From: Lachnospiraceae bacterium
Lineage (GTDB): Bacteria; Bacillota; Clostridia; Lachnospirales; Lachnospiraceae
Direction: 5' to 3'
DNA: 64,000 nt
Assembly (NCBI GenBank): GCA_900770345.1
Contig: CAAGKF010000111.1
Coordinates: forward strand, 1 to 64,000
In this document: positions 35,031 to 44,144 of the stretch, in pieces
How the letters are laid out: every line of letters begins with the position of its first letter
How positions within the stretch are numbered: position 1 is the stretch's first letter
The notes under the pieces: generated by a model
What the model was told of the DNA's origin: nothing
The model's input: only the letters and a program-made list of their open reading frames with translations
Database searches by the model: none
Position numbers and translations under genes: made by a program

Positions 35031-35819
35031 TTACCCTTTGATAAAAACATACTCATTTTTTCCGGAAAATTCTTCCCGATACCGATAGCCCAAACCATCA
35101 AAACTTTTTATCAGCTCCTTATCTGTGATCTGGTGGTCCGCCATAAAGCGGACCATCTCTCCCCGCGCCATTTTCGCTTCTGTCGCCTTCACTTTAATCT
35201 TCGAGTTTCCCTTTTTATCCTTCTCCAGCACACCGAAAACGCAGGTAAGGAAGTCCACTTCCGGTTCCAGGCAGGATTCTATGGCTTTGCTGTACTCTTT
35301 GGAAGCCAGGTTGACGATCAGCGGCCTTCCGGCGCCGGCTGCCGCCTCCTCTTCCATCAGACAATGATACAGCTTGCCGCCCCAGAACTGATAAAGTCCT
35401 CCTTTTCCATCCTGATCCGGCAGCTTCACTTTTGCCTGCATCTCCAGACGGTAGGGCACGATCCCGTCCAGGGGCCGCAGGATCCCGTAAAAGCCGGAAA
35501 GGATCCGCAGATGCTCCTGCACATATTCCCAGTGCCGGTTCTCAAACACTCCCGGCGCCATGTACTGATATTGAATTCCTTCGTAGGAAAGAAGGGCCGG
35601 CGTCAGCCGCTTTTTCAGATCCATGAACGCAAAGCGGTCATAATTCAGTCTCGCAATGGCTTCATTGCACCCCCACAGCGCTCTGGCTTCCTCCAGGCTC
35701 AGCCCCTGTATATACGCTTTTAATTTTTCTGCCTCCGAAAGGAAACAGGGAAGACCCGAGATATCCAGCTCGTCTTCCCTGTCATTCATTTTCTTGGCAG
35801 GTGATATGATAATCTTCAT
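35031..35819 (-). CDS. yaaA: Peroxide stress protein YaaA
   Basis: 262 residues, normal length for the YaaA/DUF328 family. N-terminal IIISPAKKMN is diagnostic; LSGFYGILRPLDGIVPYRLEM and VNLASKEYSKAI are further family blocks. In E. coli YaaA limits free iron and DNA damage during peroxide stress, and it has a DNA-binding fold. Downstream of the second lepB by 8 bases, so likely co-transcribed. Confidence 0.93.
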   Translation of the reverse strand: MKIIISPAKKMNDREDELDISGLPCFLSEAEKLKAYIQGLSLEEARALWGCNEAIARLNYDRFAFMDLKKRLTPALLSYEGIQYQYMAPGVFENRHWEYVQEHLRILSGFYGILRPLDGIVPYRLEMQAKVKLPDQDGKGGLYQFWGGKLYHCLMEEEAAAGAGRPLIVNLASKEYSKAIESCLEPEVDFLTCVFGVLEKDKKGNSKIKVKATEAKMARGEMVRFMADHQITDKELIKSFDGLGYRYREEFSGKNEYVFIKG

Positions 35820-35827
35820 CCTGTCCT

Positions 35828-36409
35828 CTACTCCACTTTTCCGATTTTCGGATAATAGCTGAAAAGTACCTTCGCTATTATCTTATCCTTCTCTACAAAC
35901 TGATTGTCCCAGAACCTGGCATCCAAAGAATTGTTTCTGTTGTCACCCAGCATGAAATAACAGCCCTCCGGCACCGTGTAGGGTCCGTAGGAGCCTTCCA
36001 TAGGTTCTTTCAGATAAGGCTCATCCAGAGGCTCTGCGGAATCATTGATATAAACCTTTCCGTCAATAATGGTTACTGTTTCGCCGGGAAGCCCGATTAC
36101 TCTCTTCACATAATAGGTTTTTCCGGTAATATCATCCGGGAAGTGAAAGATCACCACATCTCCCCGTTTCGGATCGCTGTTTAAATAAGCAAGCCTGGAA
36201 CCGATCACACGGCTGTGAGACATAATCGTGTTTTCCATAGAACCGGTAGGAACGCGGCTGTTTGCAATAATAAAATTGTTCAGCACCAGGGCAATGACAA
36301 CTGCGGCCACTATGATCTGGATCCAGCTGATAATTTCCTTCTTCCAGCTGAATTCCTCTTCCTGGGGCTTTTTGCGGCTCCTTCTTCTGCCGCTTTCCTC
36401 TGTAGGCAT
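35828..36409 (-). CDS. lepB: Signal peptidase I (second copy)
   Basis: 193 residues; GAGGAAATTATAT before the ATG. Basic N-terminus, one membrane segment at about residues 28-48 (IIVAAVVIALVLNNFII), catalytic serine in RVPTGSMENTI, catalytic lysine in YYVKRVIGLPGE and the box GDNRNNSLDARFW. A full Gram-positive SipS-type enzyme. Differs clearly from the 26 kb copy, so the two are old paralogues rather than a recent duplication. Confidence 0.93.
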   Translation of the reverse strand: MPTEESGRRRSRKKPQEEEFSWKKEIISWIQIIVAAVVIALVLNNFIIANSRVPTGSMENTIMSHSRVIGSRLAYLNSDPKRGDVVIFHFPDDITGKTYYVKRVIGLPGETVTIIDGKVYINDSAEPLDEPYLKEPMEGSYGPYTVPEGCYFMLGDNRNNSLDARFWDNQFVEKDKIIAKVLFSYYPKIGKVE

Positions 36410-36453
36410 ATATAATTTCCTCTTTTCTAACTGATCTTTTCACCGCGAAAAAC

Positions 36454-37698
36454 TTATCCGCGGATCTGTCCGTCTCCGTAGATAATATACTTGGTAGTAG
36501 TCAGCTCCTTTAAGCCCATAGGCCCTCTGGCATGAAGCTTCTGGGTGCTGATCCCAATCTCTGCCCCGAACCCGAATTCCTCACCATCCGTAAAGCGCGT
36601 GGACGCATTGACATAAACGGCAGCGGCATCCACTTCATTTAAAAATTTCTGGGCATTAAAATAATTGGAGGTAATGATAGACTCCGAATGTCCTGTATTA
36701 TATGTATTAATGTGAGAAATCGCTTCCTCCACAGAGTCAACCAGCTTTAAGGAAAGAATATAATCCAGATATTCCTTTCCCCAGTCCTCCTCCGTGGCCG
36801 GAACAATCTCCGGCACGATCACTCTGGACGCCTCGTCTCCGCGGATCTCCACCTGCTTTTCATCCAGACGCTTCTTCAACAGCGGAAGGAAACGGTCTGC
36901 CACCGCTCTGTGGACCAGCAGAGATTCGCAGGCATTGCACACACCGATCCTCTGAGTCTTGGCATTGAAGATAATGTCCAGCGCCATATTCAGATCCGCT
37001 GTTTCATCCACAAAAATATGACAGTTCCCTGTTCCTGTCTCAATAACAGGTACTGTGCTGTTTTCCACCACGGTCTTTATAAGGCCTGCTCCGCCTCTTG
37101 GAATAAGCACATCAATGTACTCATTCAGACGCATCAGCTCCTTTGTGGTCTCGCGGCTGGTATCTTCAATCAGCTGCAGAGCATCCTCCGGAAGCCCCGC
37201 TCTTGACAGACCGTCCCTCAAACACCGGACAATGGTACGGTTGGACTCGATGGCATCGCTTCCTCCCTTTAATATCACCGCGTTGCCGGATTTAAAGCAG
37301 AGCCCGAAGGCATCTGCCGTCACATTGGGACGCGCCTCATAAATCATTCCGATGACTCCCAGCGGAACTCTCTTCTGCCCGATCTGCAGGCCGTTGGGGC
37401 GGAGCTTCATGGATATCACTTCTCCCACAGGATCATCCAGGGCTGCCACCTTAAGAAGGCCGTCCGCCATGGACTGCACTCTTGCCGGAGTCAATCTGAG
37501 ACGATCCAGAAGCCCCTGGCTCATCCCGTTCTCCTTTGCCCTGTCATAGTCTGCCCCGTTAGCCGCCAGGATCTCCTCCTCATTGTCCAGAAGAGCTCTG
37601 GCTGCTTCCTCCAGACCAATATTTTTTTCTCTGGAACCCAGTGTATTCAAAATTCTGGATACCTTCTTTGCACGGCTTCCGATTTCCTGTAATGTCAT
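36454..37698 (-). CDS. proA: Glutamate-5-semialdehyde dehydrogenase (gamma-glutamyl phosphate reductase)
   Basis: 414 residues. Second step of proline synthesis, NADPH-dependent reduction of glutamyl-5-phosphate. Aldehyde dehydrogenase fold; the catalytic cysteine is in QRIGVCNACESLLVH, and PRGGAGLI and GAEIGISTQKLHARGPMG are family blocks. Third gene of proB-ynzC-like-proA. Confidence 0.97.
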   Translation of the reverse strand: MTLQEIGSRAKKVSRILNTLGSREKNIGLEEAARALLDNEEEILAANGADYDRAKENGMSQGLLDRLRLTPARVQSMADGLLKVAALDDPVGEVISMKLRPNGLQIGQKRVPLGVIGMIYEARPNVTADAFGLCFKSGNAVILKGGSDAIESNRTIVRCLRDGLSRAGLPEDALQLIEDTSRETTKELMRLNEYIDVLIPRGGAGLIKTVVENSTVPVIETGTGNCHIFVDETADLNMALDIIFNAKTQRIGVCNACESLLVHRAVADRFLPLLKKRLDEKQVEIRGDEASRVIVPEIVPATEEDWGKEYLDYILSLKLVDSVEEAISHINTYNTGHSESIITSNYFNAQKFLNEVDAAAVYVNASTRFTDGEEFGFGAEIGISTQKLHARGPMGLKELTTTKYIIYGDGQIRG

Positions 37699-37712
37699 GC
37701 TTTTCCCCTCTC

Positions 37713-37934
37713 TCAGACGTTCTTGATCCCGCCGTATTTTTTGCCCAGATCTGTTATGGAACCATCCGCTTCCTTGATGGAAATGTTGTTCAGACTGCTG
37801 CGCAGGCTGCCGCGGATCGCCTGGATATATTCCCGGCGAAGTCTGGCCTGCTCCTCCTTCTCTTCCTCCGTCAGTCCTACGGACTGTGACTTATGATACA
37901 ATTCATTGATGCGATCGATTCCCGATGCGTCCAT
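37713..37934 (-). CDS. DUF896 / UPF0291 (YnzC-like) small protein
   Basis: 73 residues; AAAGGAGAGAATACT before the ATG at 37934. Helical hairpin family: IDRINELYHKSQSVGLTEEE and QARLRREYIQAIRGSLRSSL. Cytoplasmic, function unknown in the literature I know; Bacillus YnzC lies in the SOS operon. Here it is placed between proB and proA, 37 bases from proB and 14 from proA, so co-expressed with proline synthesis. Confidence 0.9.
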   Translation of the reverse strand: MDASGIDRINELYHKSQSVGLTEEEKEEQARLRREYIQAIRGSLRSSLNNISIKEADGSITDLGKKYGGIKNV

Positions 37935-37971
37935 AGTATTCTCTCCTTTAAGCCGTCTTCGCGGCTTTGTC

Positions 37972-38835
37972 TTAATATTCATTATTCAGATAATGCATCA
38001 GATCAAAATCCAGATTGCTGTGAGCACGGAACAGAGTGCCTTTACTGCGTCCTGCCATAATGTCCAGAATAACATCCACCTGTTCTCCGTTAGCGATCAC
38101 CATATCAGCTCCGCTGTCCGTAGCGATCCGCGCCGCGGCCAGCTTGGCAGACATTCCGCCTGTCCCTACGTCGCTTCCCGACGTATCCTTTCCCATTCCC
38201 AGAAACTCCGGCGTGATCTCCGGCACAAAGCTTATAAATCTGGCATCCGGGTTGTTTCTGGGATCATCCGTATAAAGTCCGTCGATATCCGACAGAAGGA
38301 TCAGCAGATCCGCCCCGATCAGGGCCGCAACAATAGCGGAAAGCCTGTCATTATCACCGAAGCTGTCCACATAAGGGATCTCGGAAGTAGAAACCGTATC
38401 GTTCTCGTTCACAATTGGGATAGCTCCCAGCTTCAGAAGTTCATCGAAGGTATTCTGAGCATTGTAGCGGGAAGAATCATTGACCATGGTATCCTTTGTC
38501 AGAAGCACCTGCGCTGCTGTCTGATTATATTCCGCACACAGCTTCTGATATACCATCATCAATCTGGCCTGACCTACTGCCGCAAAAGCCTGTTTCTCCG
38601 CCAGACGGTCCGGCCGGCGGTGATGGCCCAGAGCCTGACGTCCGGCAGCAATGGCGCCGGAGGATACCAGGACCACGTCACGCCCTTCCCCTCTCAGATC
38701 GCTGATCACACGGATCAGCTTCTCTATTTTCATAAGATTCAGCTCTCCTGTTTCTGAATGAGTCAGAGAGGAGGAACCGATCTTTATTACGATTCTCTGT
38801 TTGTTTTTAAGACTCTGCCGCTCCTGTTCTTCCAT
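37972..38835 (-). CDS. proB: Glutamate 5-kinase, short form
   Basis: 287 residues. First step of proline synthesis. Amino acid kinase fold with IVIKIGSSSLT at the N-terminus, VSSGAIAAGR, NENDTVS, and GTGGMSAKLAAAR. It ends after the kinase domain with no PUA domain, about 80 residues shorter than the E. coli enzyme; short forms are known in other bacteria. Feedback inhibition by proline can be retained in the kinase domain. Confidence 0.96.
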   Translation of the reverse strand: MEEQERQSLKNKQRIVIKIGSSSLTHSETGELNLMKIEKLIRVISDLRGEGRDVVLVSSGAIAAGRQALGHHRRPDRLAEKQAFAAVGQARLMMVYQKLCAEYNQTAAQVLLTKDTMVNDSSRYNAQNTFDELLKLGAIPIVNENDTVSTSEIPYVDSFGDNDRLSAIVAALIGADLLILLSDIDGLYTDDPRNNPDARFISFVPEITPEFLGMGKDTSGSDVGTGGMSAKLAAARIATDSGADMVIANGEQVDVILDIMAGRSKGTLFRAHSNLDFDLMHYLNNEY

Positions 38836-38925
38836 GATGTACTCCTCTGTATTGTCCTGTAATTATCCTGTTTATCTTACAACAATTTTATGTCTCCGTC
38901 AATTCCCGTCTGAGCCTGAGATTCC

Positions 38926-40599
38926 TCACTTTCCATATTCCCGCAGACAGGGATGATAACGCCGGATGATCTCCTCCGCCGTTTTGATGCCATCCATGGC
39001 CGCGGAAGTGATGCCCCCCGCATACCCGGCTCCCTCACCGCAGGGGAACAGTCCGCAGATGCTGCTTTCCATCCGGCTGTCTCTGGGGATACGCACCGGC
39101 GAAGAGGTACGGCTTTCGATGCCGGCAAACAGCGCATCAGGCCTGTCAAAGCCCTGTATCATATGTCCGAAGCTCTCCATTGCCTCCAAAAGAGAATCCG
39201 AAATATATTCCGGCAGCATTTCTCTCAGATTGGCAAACTCATATTCTCCCCGGAACGCCGGCAGCACCTGCCCAAAGCCGGAAGATACACGGTTTTCTTT
39301 GAAATCCCCGTAAAGCTGGACCGGAATTTTCCCTCTGCAGAGCTCATACGCTTTTTTCTCCAGCATCCGCTGGAAATAAATACCTGACAGAGGATGGCAT
39401 TGAGTTTTTTCCTCCTCGTTTCTCCCTTCATTTTTTAAGCAATGAGAGAAATCCTCAGGCGTCACAGTGACGATCAGAGCGCTGTTTGCGTTCTCTCCTG
39501 CCCGGTCATGATAGCTCATGCCATTAACCGCCAGTTTTCCCGGCTCCGAGGAGGCATTGACCACATAGCCTCCGGGACACATACAAAATGAGTAAACGCC
39601 TCTGCCATTTGATACCTGTTTTGTCAGCTTGTAACTGGCAGGCCCCAGCTCCCTGCACTGCTCCATCCCATATTGGCTCTTATTGATCATGACCTGAGGA
39701 TGCTGGATCCTGAGGCCCACAGCAAATGCCTTGGCTTCCATTGGAATGCCTCTGTCATATAATTTCTCAAAGGTATCCCGGGCGCTGTGCCCCACTGCAA
39801 GAACTGCCGCCTGCACAGGAATCCGCTCACTGTCATTGACCGTCAGAGCCGCAAGTCCTCCATTTTCTATTTCGAAATCTGTAACCTGGCTCAGAAAACG
39901 CACCCGGCCGCCCAGCTTCTCTATCTCCTGACGGATCGATTTCACGATCCTGCTCAGCACATCTGTACCGATATGAGGTTTATTGACATAGCAGATGGAT
40001 GGATCGGCGCCGAATTCTGTCAGAATCCGCAGCACCTCGTGGTTGCGGCCGGAGGAATCCTTCACCAGGGTATTCAGCTTTCCGTCAGAAAAGGTTCCCG
40101 CTCCTCCCTCGCCGAACTGAACGTTGGAGGAAGGGTCCAATTTTCCTTCCCTCCAGAACCGTTCTACCTTTGCGGTCCTGGAATCCACATCCTCTCCCCG
40201 TTCCAGAAGCAGAGGCCGGTACCCCTTCCTTGCCAGCATCAGTCCGCAGAAAAGACCGGCAGGACCGGTCCCTATGATCACGGGAGGATATAAAAGCTCC
40301 TCCTGCCCCGGCTCCGGCAGATGATACGGTACTTCTTCACAGAGAGTGATATTCCTGTCCTTCAGCCGCTTCACCAGCTTTTCCTCTTGTCTGGCTCCGG
40401 CTTTTCCCTTTCCCTTAAGCGTTACATTCACCACATAGCTGTAGCTGATATCCGGCTTTTTCCTGGCATCCACCGACTGCTTTACTACGGAAACACTTTC
40501 AATCTCCTCCTCCGGTATCCGAAGCATTCCGGCCGCCTTCTTATAAAGCGCCTTCTCTGTATGTCCCAAAGGCATTTTCAGCTGGCTGATATGTATCAT
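38926..40599 (-). CDS. NAD(P)/FAD-dependent dehydrogenase (COG2509 type)
   Basis: 557 residues. An N-terminal ferredoxin-like part (about 90 residues), then an FAD-binding loop GTGPAGLFCGLMLARKGYRP near residue 110, LLLERGEDVD, FGEGGAGTFSDGKL and the C-terminal GEGAGYAGGITSAAMDG. This is the uncharacterised FAD-dependent protein group of COG2509. The reaction is unknown. Its start overlaps the stop of the upstream BaiN-like gene by 4 bases (ATGA), so the two flavoproteins are translationally coupled. Confidence 0.88.
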   Translation of the reverse strand: MIHISQLKMPLGHTEKALYKKAAGMLRIPEEEIESVSVVKQSVDARKKPDISYSYVVNVTLKGKGKAGARQEEKLVKRLKDRNITLCEEVPYHLPEPGQEELLYPPVIIGTGPAGLFCGLMLARKGYRPLLLERGEDVDSRTAKVERFWREGKLDPSSNVQFGEGGAGTFSDGKLNTLVKDSSGRNHEVLRILTEFGADPSICYVNKPHIGTDVLSRIVKSIRQEIEKLGGRVRFLSQVTDFEIENGGLAALTVNDSERIPVQAAVLAVGHSARDTFEKLYDRGIPMEAKAFAVGLRIQHPQVMINKSQYGMEQCRELGPASYKLTKQVSNGRGVYSFCMCPGGYVVNASSEPGKLAVNGMSYHDRAGENANSALIVTVTPEDFSHCLKNEGRNEEEKTQCHPLSGIYFQRMLEKKAYELCRGKIPVQLYGDFKENRVSSGFGQVLPAFRGEYEFANLREMLPEYISDSLLEAMESFGHMIQGFDRPDALFAGIESRTSSPVRIPRDSRMESSICGLFPCGEGAGYAGGITSAAMDGIKTAEEIIRRYHPCLREYGK

Positions 40600-41912
40600 C
40601 TGCGGTCCCTCTTCCTGTATTTTTCTCCTGTTTTTCCGGCCTGTTTTTCTTCGCCGTCGAAAGCCTCCGTTTTCCTTCTTTCCGCCCCCGCCGCGCTCCT
40701 GCCGGCAACAGCTCCGCTGGACCAGGCAAACTGCAGATTATAGCCGCCGCAGATCCCGTCCACATCCAGGATCTCTCCCGCAAAATACAGCTGCCTGTGA
40801 AGCTTCGATTCCATAGTGGACGGATCCACCTGGCTTACATCCACGCCTCCGCAGCACACCTGGGCGCTGGCAAAGGGGTTTACGGACATCACAATCGCCT
40901 CATATGACTTCAGCTGGTCCAAAAGCTTTGCCAGCTGCTTTCCGGACAGATCTCCGGACCTCTGGGAAGGCTTGATGCCGGCCAGCTTAAGAAGAGCCAA
41001 AGAAAGCTTCCTGTTAAGCATTCCCGTAAATAATTCCTCTGCCGGCTTATATTCCAGCATACGAGCACGTTTTTTCAGCTTCATATAGGCTTGCCCTTCT
41101 TCCCAGAAAGGCAGAAAATCCACATAAACCCGGACCTTTTTTCCTGCATCCAGGGCCACCGCGGCAAAGCGGCTGATCTGAAACACGGGAATCCCCGACA
41201 AACCGTAATCCGTCAGCTGCAGCTCTCCCTGATCCTCCGCCAGAACAATTCCGTCCGCGGCCAGACGCACCTTCGCTTCCGTTCGAATCCCGGCCATCTG
41301 CTTATACATTGTCCCCTGGCACCGGAGCTGAACAAGAGCAGGCAGCGGCTTGACCACAGAATGACCCAGCATTGCAGCCAGCTCATAGCCGCTGCCGTCA
41401 GAGCCGGTAGAGGGCGCCGCCTTTGACCCTGCCGCCAGGATCAGCGCATCCGCTTCTACCGTTCCCTGATCTGTTGTGATCCGGTAGCCGCCGTTCCTTC
41501 TCTCCTCTATTTTTTCTGTTTTGCAGGAAAGAAGAACCCGGATCCCAAGCCGCTCTATTTCCCAGCGCAGCACGTCAAGAACGGCTGAGGCCTGATCGGA
41601 ATACGGATAAATATAACCGTTCCTGTCCTTTGGTTCAATCCCCAGCTTTTCAAAAAATTTCAGTGTTTCCTCCACCGGAAAGCCCGCTATGACCTTCATG
41701 GGAAACTCCTTTTCCCCGCAGCGGTAGCAGGCTGCCTCCATTCTGCGGTTGGTCAGATTGCATCTGCCGTTTCCGGTAGACAGAATCTTCTTTCCCACCC
41801 GGTCCATATGCTCGATCACTGTCACCTGCGCGCCTGCTCTGGCTCCCATGATGGCTGCCGTTAATCCGGAGGCTCCGCCGCCGATGACTGCTATACGTCT
41901 TTCTGTTGTCAT
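40596..41912 (-). CDS. HI0933 / BaiN-like FAD-binding oxidoreductase
   Basis: 438 residues. N-terminal GGGASGLTAAIMGARAG, VGKKILSTGNGRCNLTN (family signature near residue 40) and C-terminal GEILDVDGICGGYNLQFAWSSG. The family includes the BaiN bile-acid reductase of gut Clostridia and proteins often annotated as aminoacetone oxidase; the substrate here is not known. Coupled to the COG2509 flavoprotein. Confidence 0.88.
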   Translation of the reverse strand: MTTERRIAVIGGGASGLTAAIMGARAGAQVTVIEHMDRVGKKILSTGNGRCNLTNRRMEAACYRCGEKEFPMKVIAGFPVEETLKFFEKLGIEPKDRNGYIYPYSDQASAVLDVLRWEIERLGIRVLLSCKTEKIEERRNGGYRITTDQGTVEADALILAAGSKAAPSTGSDGSGYELAAMLGHSVVKPLPALVQLRCQGTMYKQMAGIRTEAKVRLAADGIVLAEDQGELQLTDYGLSGIPVFQISRFAAVALDAGKKVRVYVDFLPFWEEGQAYMKLKKRARMLEYKPAEELFTGMLNRKLSLALLKLAGIKPSQRSGDLSGKQLAKLLDQLKSYEAIVMSVNPFASAQVCCGGVDVSQVDPSTMESKLHRQLYFAGEILDVDGICGGYNLQFAWSSGAVAGRSAAGAERRKTEAFDGEEKQAGKTGEKYRKRDRR

Positions 41913-41926
41913 AACAAACTCCTTAT

Positions 41927-42325
41927 TCAGCTGGTATAGGATTCCAGATAATGATATACATCCATCATGGTCGGAAACCAGATTCCTTCCATCAGCCTCG
42001 CTCTCTCTTTTTCCGGAAAATCCGTAACCGGAATGTGGGTATAGAGGCAGATCGTATTCCTGTCACTGCAGAAAACCAGCAGAAATCCCGCCTCTGATAC
42101 CAGATAATATTCTTCCTCCCGTGAAAGGCTTTCCGCCACCGGCTTCACCATTTCCTGATTCACGGCAGCCTTCTCATCCATATCGTTGACTGTTTCTGTT
42201 TCCAGAACCGTATTGGGAACCGGCTGCACCTGCCGGATGGAATATCGGGTGATCCCATATCCCGCCAGCAGACACACAACAGATGTAAGTAAAAACAATC
42301 CTAAGCAGTACCAGATCCGTTTCAT
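41927..42325 (-). CDS. Membrane-anchored protein with BofC-like C-terminus
   Basis: 132 residues; AGGAGG before the ATG. One hydrophobic segment at about residues 6-24 anchors it, followed by a linker and a compact C-terminal domain (EEYYLVSEAGFLLVFCSD, TICLYTHIPVTDFPE). The pattern of a tyrosine-rich domain ending in short helices resembles the BofC C-terminal family, which in Bacillus lies in the intermembrane space of the sporangium; I hold this weakly. It precedes the flavoprotein pair by 15 bases. Confidence 0.5.
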   Translation of the reverse strand: MKRIWYCLGLFLLTSVVCLLAGYGITRYSIRQVQPVPNTVLETETVNDMDEKAAVNQEMVKPVAESLSREEEYYLVSEAGFLLVFCSDRNTICLYTHIPVTDFPEKERARLMEGIWFPTMMDVYHYLESYTS

Positions 42326-42404
42326 CCAAAAACCTCCTATCTGATTTTAGTATCTGCTTTCTTTCCTGTTTTAATCACCTGTTCCCCATTTTCTTTCCCG
42401 CCTT

Positions 42405-44135
42405 TTACAAAAGCCGGACCTTTTTCAATATCCGCACCAGCCTGCCGCCCATGGGCATTTCCTTCAGCTCCTTCTCATCCACTGCTCCCAGCTTCACAAG
42501 AAGCACGCCGTAAACTGCAACAGCGGCTGCCACGGACGGAAGAACGATCACTGCCATTCCCAGCCTTCCGCGATGGAGCGTCCAGGGCATGAGAAATTCC
42601 ACTGCCCGGTAAACGCCGTATGCTGCCGCCCCCATAAAACAGGAGCAGACCGCCGGCAGCACCATGGTTTTCTTTATCTCCTGACGGTAGCCTGTAGCTT
42701 TTGCAATGGTTGCGGCATTTAAAATGCACATGATAAAAGCAAAAACAATGTTGGCATATACCACACTGAAAATTCCCAGCTTCAGAACCTTTAAAAGAAC
42801 CTCCAGCACCGCCACATGGATCACCAGAGCTACGACGGCATGGCGTATAGGCACATCCATCCTGTTCAGTCCCTGAAGAACCGCATTCGTTACTGTGGAC
42901 AGAGAGTAAAACACCACTGCCAGTGCACCTGCCATGGACAGGCGGATCAGCAGGCTGTTATCCTCACTGATAAACAGCAGATTGCATACCGGTCCGGCTA
43001 AAACAGTAATCCCCACTGCCGCCGGTATGGATATGAGCATGGAAAAGCGTACGGAAGCCCCGATCCTCTCCAGGGTCTGCTCTCTGCTTCCGGATGACAC
43101 TGCCCTGGTAAGGGAGGGAATCAGCGAGGAAGAAAGAGCGTTGGATACAGCCACCGGGATATTAAACAGCAGCTGGTACTGTCCCAGTGCCCCCCAGAAA
43201 ACGGCGATCTCCTCCGCCCGGAATCCCAGCCTGTCCATTCCCTGTCCGAACAGGTAATTGTCTATTACATTGGAGCAGTTGTACACGGCACTGCTGACCA
43301 CAATAGGAACGACCGTGATCGTAAGGATATAGATCAGGCGGCCGTAGCTCTCCCTGCGGCCTGCTTCTTCCTCCTGGCAGAAATTGCCGGCGCCTGCTGC
43401 CTCCCGTCCCTTTACAGCAGTCAGAATAATAAAAAACAGAAGAGCGGTAAGAGCTCCCGCTCCCGTACCTATGGTTCCGCCGGCAGCTCCCAGAGCATGG
43501 GAATACTCCTCTGCCCCTTTTGCTGCATTGATGGAAAGTCCCACATTAAACAGGATACCGGCAGCAACCACACTCACCACAGCATTGATGATCTGCTCCA
43601 GTATCTGCGATACCGCTGTAGGCACCATAGTGCCCGTTCCCTGGAAATATCCTCTCAGTACGCCCAGATAAGCCATGATCCATATGGTCGGCGCAAGAGT
43701 CTTTAAAGCATACCGTGAAAATGGAGTTTTTATCATTTCCGCAAACAGATCTGCTCCGAACCAGAGCACCGCCGCAGCGATTCCTCCCGTAACGGTGGCA
43801 TAAAGCAGACCGGCTTTCAGAATCCGCCGGCAGTTGCCGTACTCCCCTCTTGCGAGCCGGGAGGATATCATCTTGGAAATGGCAATCGGCATACTGTAGG
43901 AGGACAAAATTAACAGGATATTATACACATTGTAGGCTGATGTATAATATCCGTTTCCCTGTTTCCCTATGATATCATTTAACGGCATACGGTAGAGCAT
44001 TCCGATGATACGCACCAGAATGCCCGCCATTGCCAGAATACTTCCCTGGATCACGAAATTGGCCGCCTTACGTCCCTTCACGCCGGTGTCAGCGGCCTTT
44101 TTCTGATTTCCTTCTTTTGTTTCCTTTACATTCAT
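42405..44135 (-). CDS. SpoVB / MurJ-like polysaccharide flippase
   Basis: 576 residues, about 14 membrane helices, MOP superfamily. N-terminal ANFVIQGSILAMAGILVRIIG and MLYRMPLNDIIGKQGNGYY are typical of the SpoVB/YtgP group of Firmicutes. These move lipid-linked precursors of peptidoglycan across the membrane; SpoVB acts in cortex synthesis, YtgP in growth. Which of these it serves cannot be told. It follows the DUF3048 lipoprotein. Confidence 0.88.
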   Translation of the reverse strand: MNVKETKEGNQKKAADTGVKGRKAANFVIQGSILAMAGILVRIIGMLYRMPLNDIIGKQGNGYYTSAYNVYNILLILSSYSMPIAISKMISSRLARGEYGNCRRILKAGLLYATVTGGIAAAVLWFGADLFAEMIKTPFSRYALKTLAPTIWIMAYLGVLRGYFQGTGTMVPTAVSQILEQIINAVVSVVAAGILFNVGLSINAAKGAEEYSHALGAAGGTIGTGAGALTALLFFIILTAVKGREAAGAGNFCQEEEAGRRESYGRLIYILTITVVPIVVSSAVYNCSNVIDNYLFGQGMDRLGFRAEEIAVFWGALGQYQLLFNIPVAVSNALSSSLIPSLTRAVSSGSREQTLERIGASVRFSMLISIPAAVGITVLAGPVCNLLFISEDNSLLIRLSMAGALAVVFYSLSTVTNAVLQGLNRMDVPIRHAVVALVIHVAVLEVLLKVLKLGIFSVVYANIVFAFIMCILNAATIAKATGYRQEIKKTMVLPAVCSCFMGAAAYGVYRAVEFLMPWTLHRGRLGMAVIVLPSVAAAVAVYGVLLVKLGAVDEKELKEMPMGGRLVRILKKVRLL

Positions 44136-44144
44136 GCTTCTGCC

